This document shows, piece after piece, positions 13,368-15,031 of a DNA stretch of 15,031 nucleotides (positions are counted from its first letter, which is position 1; each line of letters begins with the position of its first letter). This stretch comes from Flavobacteriales bacterium. Lineage in GTDB: Bacteria; Bacteroidota; Bacteroidia; Flavobacteriales_D; Crocinitomicaceae. The notes under the pieces were generated by a model. The model did not search any database. It was not told the origin of the DNA and worked only from the letters and a program-made list of their open reading frames with translations. A program made the translations under genes and the position numbers. The DNA is taken from positions 1 through 15,031 of the forward strand of contig CANJQZ010000022.1 in NCBI GenBank assembly GCA_947476515.1. Direction: 5' to 3'.

Positions 13368-15031
13368 GTGAATTTTTATTCAAAATACCTGTTTTTATTA
13401 GTTTCTATTCTTTTCTATTTAAAAGGATACAGTCAGTTAATTACCAACACCCTTCAATCTCCTCCTAGTCTTGTTCAAAATGTCCTTTTAGGTCCCGGGG
13501 TTATTGTTTCCAATGTAATGTATAATGGTAGCAATACGGCTATCGGATCTTTTACTGCAACAGGAACAAATCTGGGAATCAATCAAGGGATTATTATGAC
13601 CACTGGAACAGTGTTAAATAATGTAGATGGTCCACAAGGCCCAAATAATCTCCAAAGTGCAGGTGTTGATAATAATATGGGAGGCTCAGGTATTCTTTCC
13701 AACTTGATTGGCGGAGGAGCCACTACTTATAATGCAGCGACTTTAGAATTTGATTTTATTCCCTATTCTGATACGGTAAAGTTTAAATATGTATTTGGTT
13801 CAGATGAATACCCAGAGTTTGCGCCACCAAATAATTCTAGTTATAATGATGTTTTTGGATTTTTTATATCAGGACCTGGAATTGTTGGCATGCAAAACAT
13901 TGCGAAATTACCTGGAAATGCTGGAATCGTTTCAATAAATAATGTAAATGCAATTACAAATTCATCTTATTTTAATGACAATGGTGATGGAAATATGGCT
14001 CCTTACAATTCTTCCCCTAATTATATTCAATATGATGGCTTTACTGATGTCTTAGAGGCTGTTTCAAGAGTGCAGTGCGGGCAAACTTATCATTTAGTGA
14101 TTGCAGTTGCAGATGTTACAGATGGTAGTTGGGACTCAGGAATATTTTTAGAAGCCAATAGTTTAAGTTCGCAAACACCCGTCGATATCAGTATCGCAAT
14201 TTCTCAACAAGTATATACAAATCCAGACTGGATGGCTGAGGGTTGTGTAAATGCCATAGTAACCCTTCAGAGGAATAGTAATTTAAACGCCCCATTAACT
14301 ATTCCTATTGCGATAACAGGAAGCGCGACCAATAATGTTGATTATTCAGGCGTTCCCACCTCGATAAGTTTTGGTGCTGGACAAGGCTCCGTTTCGTTTC
14401 CTATCAATGTAATAATGGATAATTTAACGGAAGGTTTAGAGTCTATAATATTAAACTTTAGCGTTTCTGATCCTTGTGGTAATATTACACCGATTCCAAT
14501 TACAGTTTATATTCAAGATGTTGCACCACTTTCGGTAAGCTTAAATGATAGTGCTGTTCTTTGTCCTGGTGATAGTTTGGTGTTGACTCCAATTGTCAGC
14601 GGTGGTGTTGTTCCCTACACCTATTTATGGAGCAATGGGGCAACGAGTAGCGCAATTTCAATAACAGCAAACGCAAGTGCAATGTATGTAGTGTCAGTAG
14701 TAGATAATTGTTTGGGCCAAACAGTCTTGGACTCGGCACTTATTACAGTGCCTGTTAATCCTCCACTTACGCTTCAAGTATCAAATGATATTACTGAAAT
14801 CTGCCCCTATATCACCCATACTTTTTATGCAATAGCCGGAGGAGGGAGTGGCACTTATACTTTTGTTTGGAAGAAAAATAATACTGTCATTAGCAATTTA
14901 GATAGCATAGTAGTTACCCCATCTGCAAGTTCTACCTACATAGTTACTTTAATGGACAACTGTGGGAATATGCTAAGTGATACTATAATTTACACCATTA
15001 CAAGTCCACCACTAATCGTTAATGTTAGTCC
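13368..15031 (+). CDS. Large secreted protein with choice-of-anchor L-like domain, Calx-beta-like domain and Ig/PKD-like repeats; 3' end missing
   Basis: The frame is open from a GTG (13368, or 13365) to the window edge, giving 554 residues with no stop. An in-frame TAA at 13356 limits the start. Residues 1-22 form a signal peptide (Lys6, hydrophobic 7-18), likely cut before Gln23. Residues about 26-265 resemble the choice-of-anchor L domain: VQNVLLGPGVIVSNV, IGSFTATG, GIIMTTG, KYVFGSDEYPEF (140-151) and NDVFGFFISGPG (158-169). Residues about 268-384 look Calx-beta-like (DYSG, then ISFGAG, VSFPINV, EGLESI). From about 387, roughly 80-residue Ig/PKD-like repeats begin, each with an early Cys and a late DNC (399/448, 479/532). 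Such proteins are usually surface-attached or secreted by the type IX system through a C-terminal domain lying outside this window. It starts 65 bases after the exporter gene. Role, perhaps adhesion, is inferred. Confidence 0.85.
   Translation, partial: MNFYSKYLFLLVSILFYLKGYSQLITNTLQSPPSLVQNVLLGPGVIVSNVMYNGSNTAIGSFTATGTNLGINQGIIMTTGTVLNNVDGPQGPNNLQSAGVDNNMGGSGILSNLIGGGATTYNAATLEFDFIPYSDTVKFKYVFGSDEYPEFAPPNNSSYNDVFGFFISGPGIVGMQNIAKLPGNAGIVSINNVNAITNSSYFNDNGDGNMAPYNSSPNYIQYDGFTDVLEAVSRVQCGQTYHLVIAVADVTDGSWDSGIFLEANSLSSQTPVDISIAISQQVYTNPDWMAEGCVNAIVTLQRNSNLNAPLTIPIAITGSATNNVDYSGVPTSISFGAGQGSVSFPINVIMDNLTEGLESIILNFSVSDPCGNITPIPITVYIQDVAPLSVSLNDSAVLCPGDSLVLTPIVSGGVVPYTYLWSNGATSSAISITANASAMYVVSVVDNCLGQTVLDSALITVPVNPPLTLQVSNDITEICPYITHTFYAIAGGGSGTYTFVWKKNNTVISNLDSIVVTPSASSTYIVTLMDNCGNMLSDTIIYTITSPPLIVNVS

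Noticed and set aside
1..15031. An undescribed system such as a defence island, CRISPR array, integrative element or retroelement
   Set aside because: All but the last gene belong to recognised housekeeping or transporter families; no direct-repeat array, transposase, integrase, reverse transcriptase, toxin-antitoxin pair or tRNA-flanked boundary was seen.

Overview
The window reads as a chromosomal segment of a low-GC Bacteroidota genome, most likely of the order Flavobacteriales. The support is the gene content (BamA, tandem OmpH/Skp proteins and MurI in one cluster; atpD-atpC as a pair without the other ATP synthase genes; a secreted protein that looks like the choice-of-anchor L family), matches to the Bacteroidota promoter box TAnnTTTG, and AT-rich start regions mostly lacking Shine-Dalgarno sequences. 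I see no RNA gene, transposon, CRISPR array, phage or defence gene. It is mostly housekeeping sequence, and I did not find an undescribed system.

Layout. (1) 1-1491, plus strand: 3' part of a family 5 solute-binding protein of a peptide-type ABC importer. It converges, four bases apart, on a tryptophan 2,3-dioxygenase gene (1496-2452, minus). (2) 2544-7840, minus: an envelope-assembly cluster in transcription order uppS, bamA, ompH/skp, ompH/skp, murI. uppS makes the lipid carrier for peptidoglycan, bamA inserts outer-membrane beta-barrels, the Skp-like proteins chaperone barrels in the periplasm, and murI makes D-glutamate for peptidoglycan. A terminator-like hairpin sits just before murI. 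(3) 7975-9760, minus: atpD and atpC, with a consensus promoter upstream and a hairpin terminator downstream. (4) 9839-11387, minus: rbfA overlapping a LolC/LolE-type permease gene whose only plausible start is the rare codon ATT. (5) 11458-13299, plus: a half-size ABC exporter (MsbA-like), divergent from rbfA. (6) 13368 to the right edge, plus: N-terminal part of a large secreted protein with a signal peptide, a choice-of-anchor L-like domain, a Calx-beta-like domain and Ig/PKD-like repeats.

The best second-look items are start sites and control signals: the ATT start with an SD-like AAAAGG, the hairpin before murI, the divergent -7 boxes lying almost on top of the start codons of rbfA and the exporter, and genes that lack any usable ATG. 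The secreted protein is the main accessory item, but it is cut off by the window edge.
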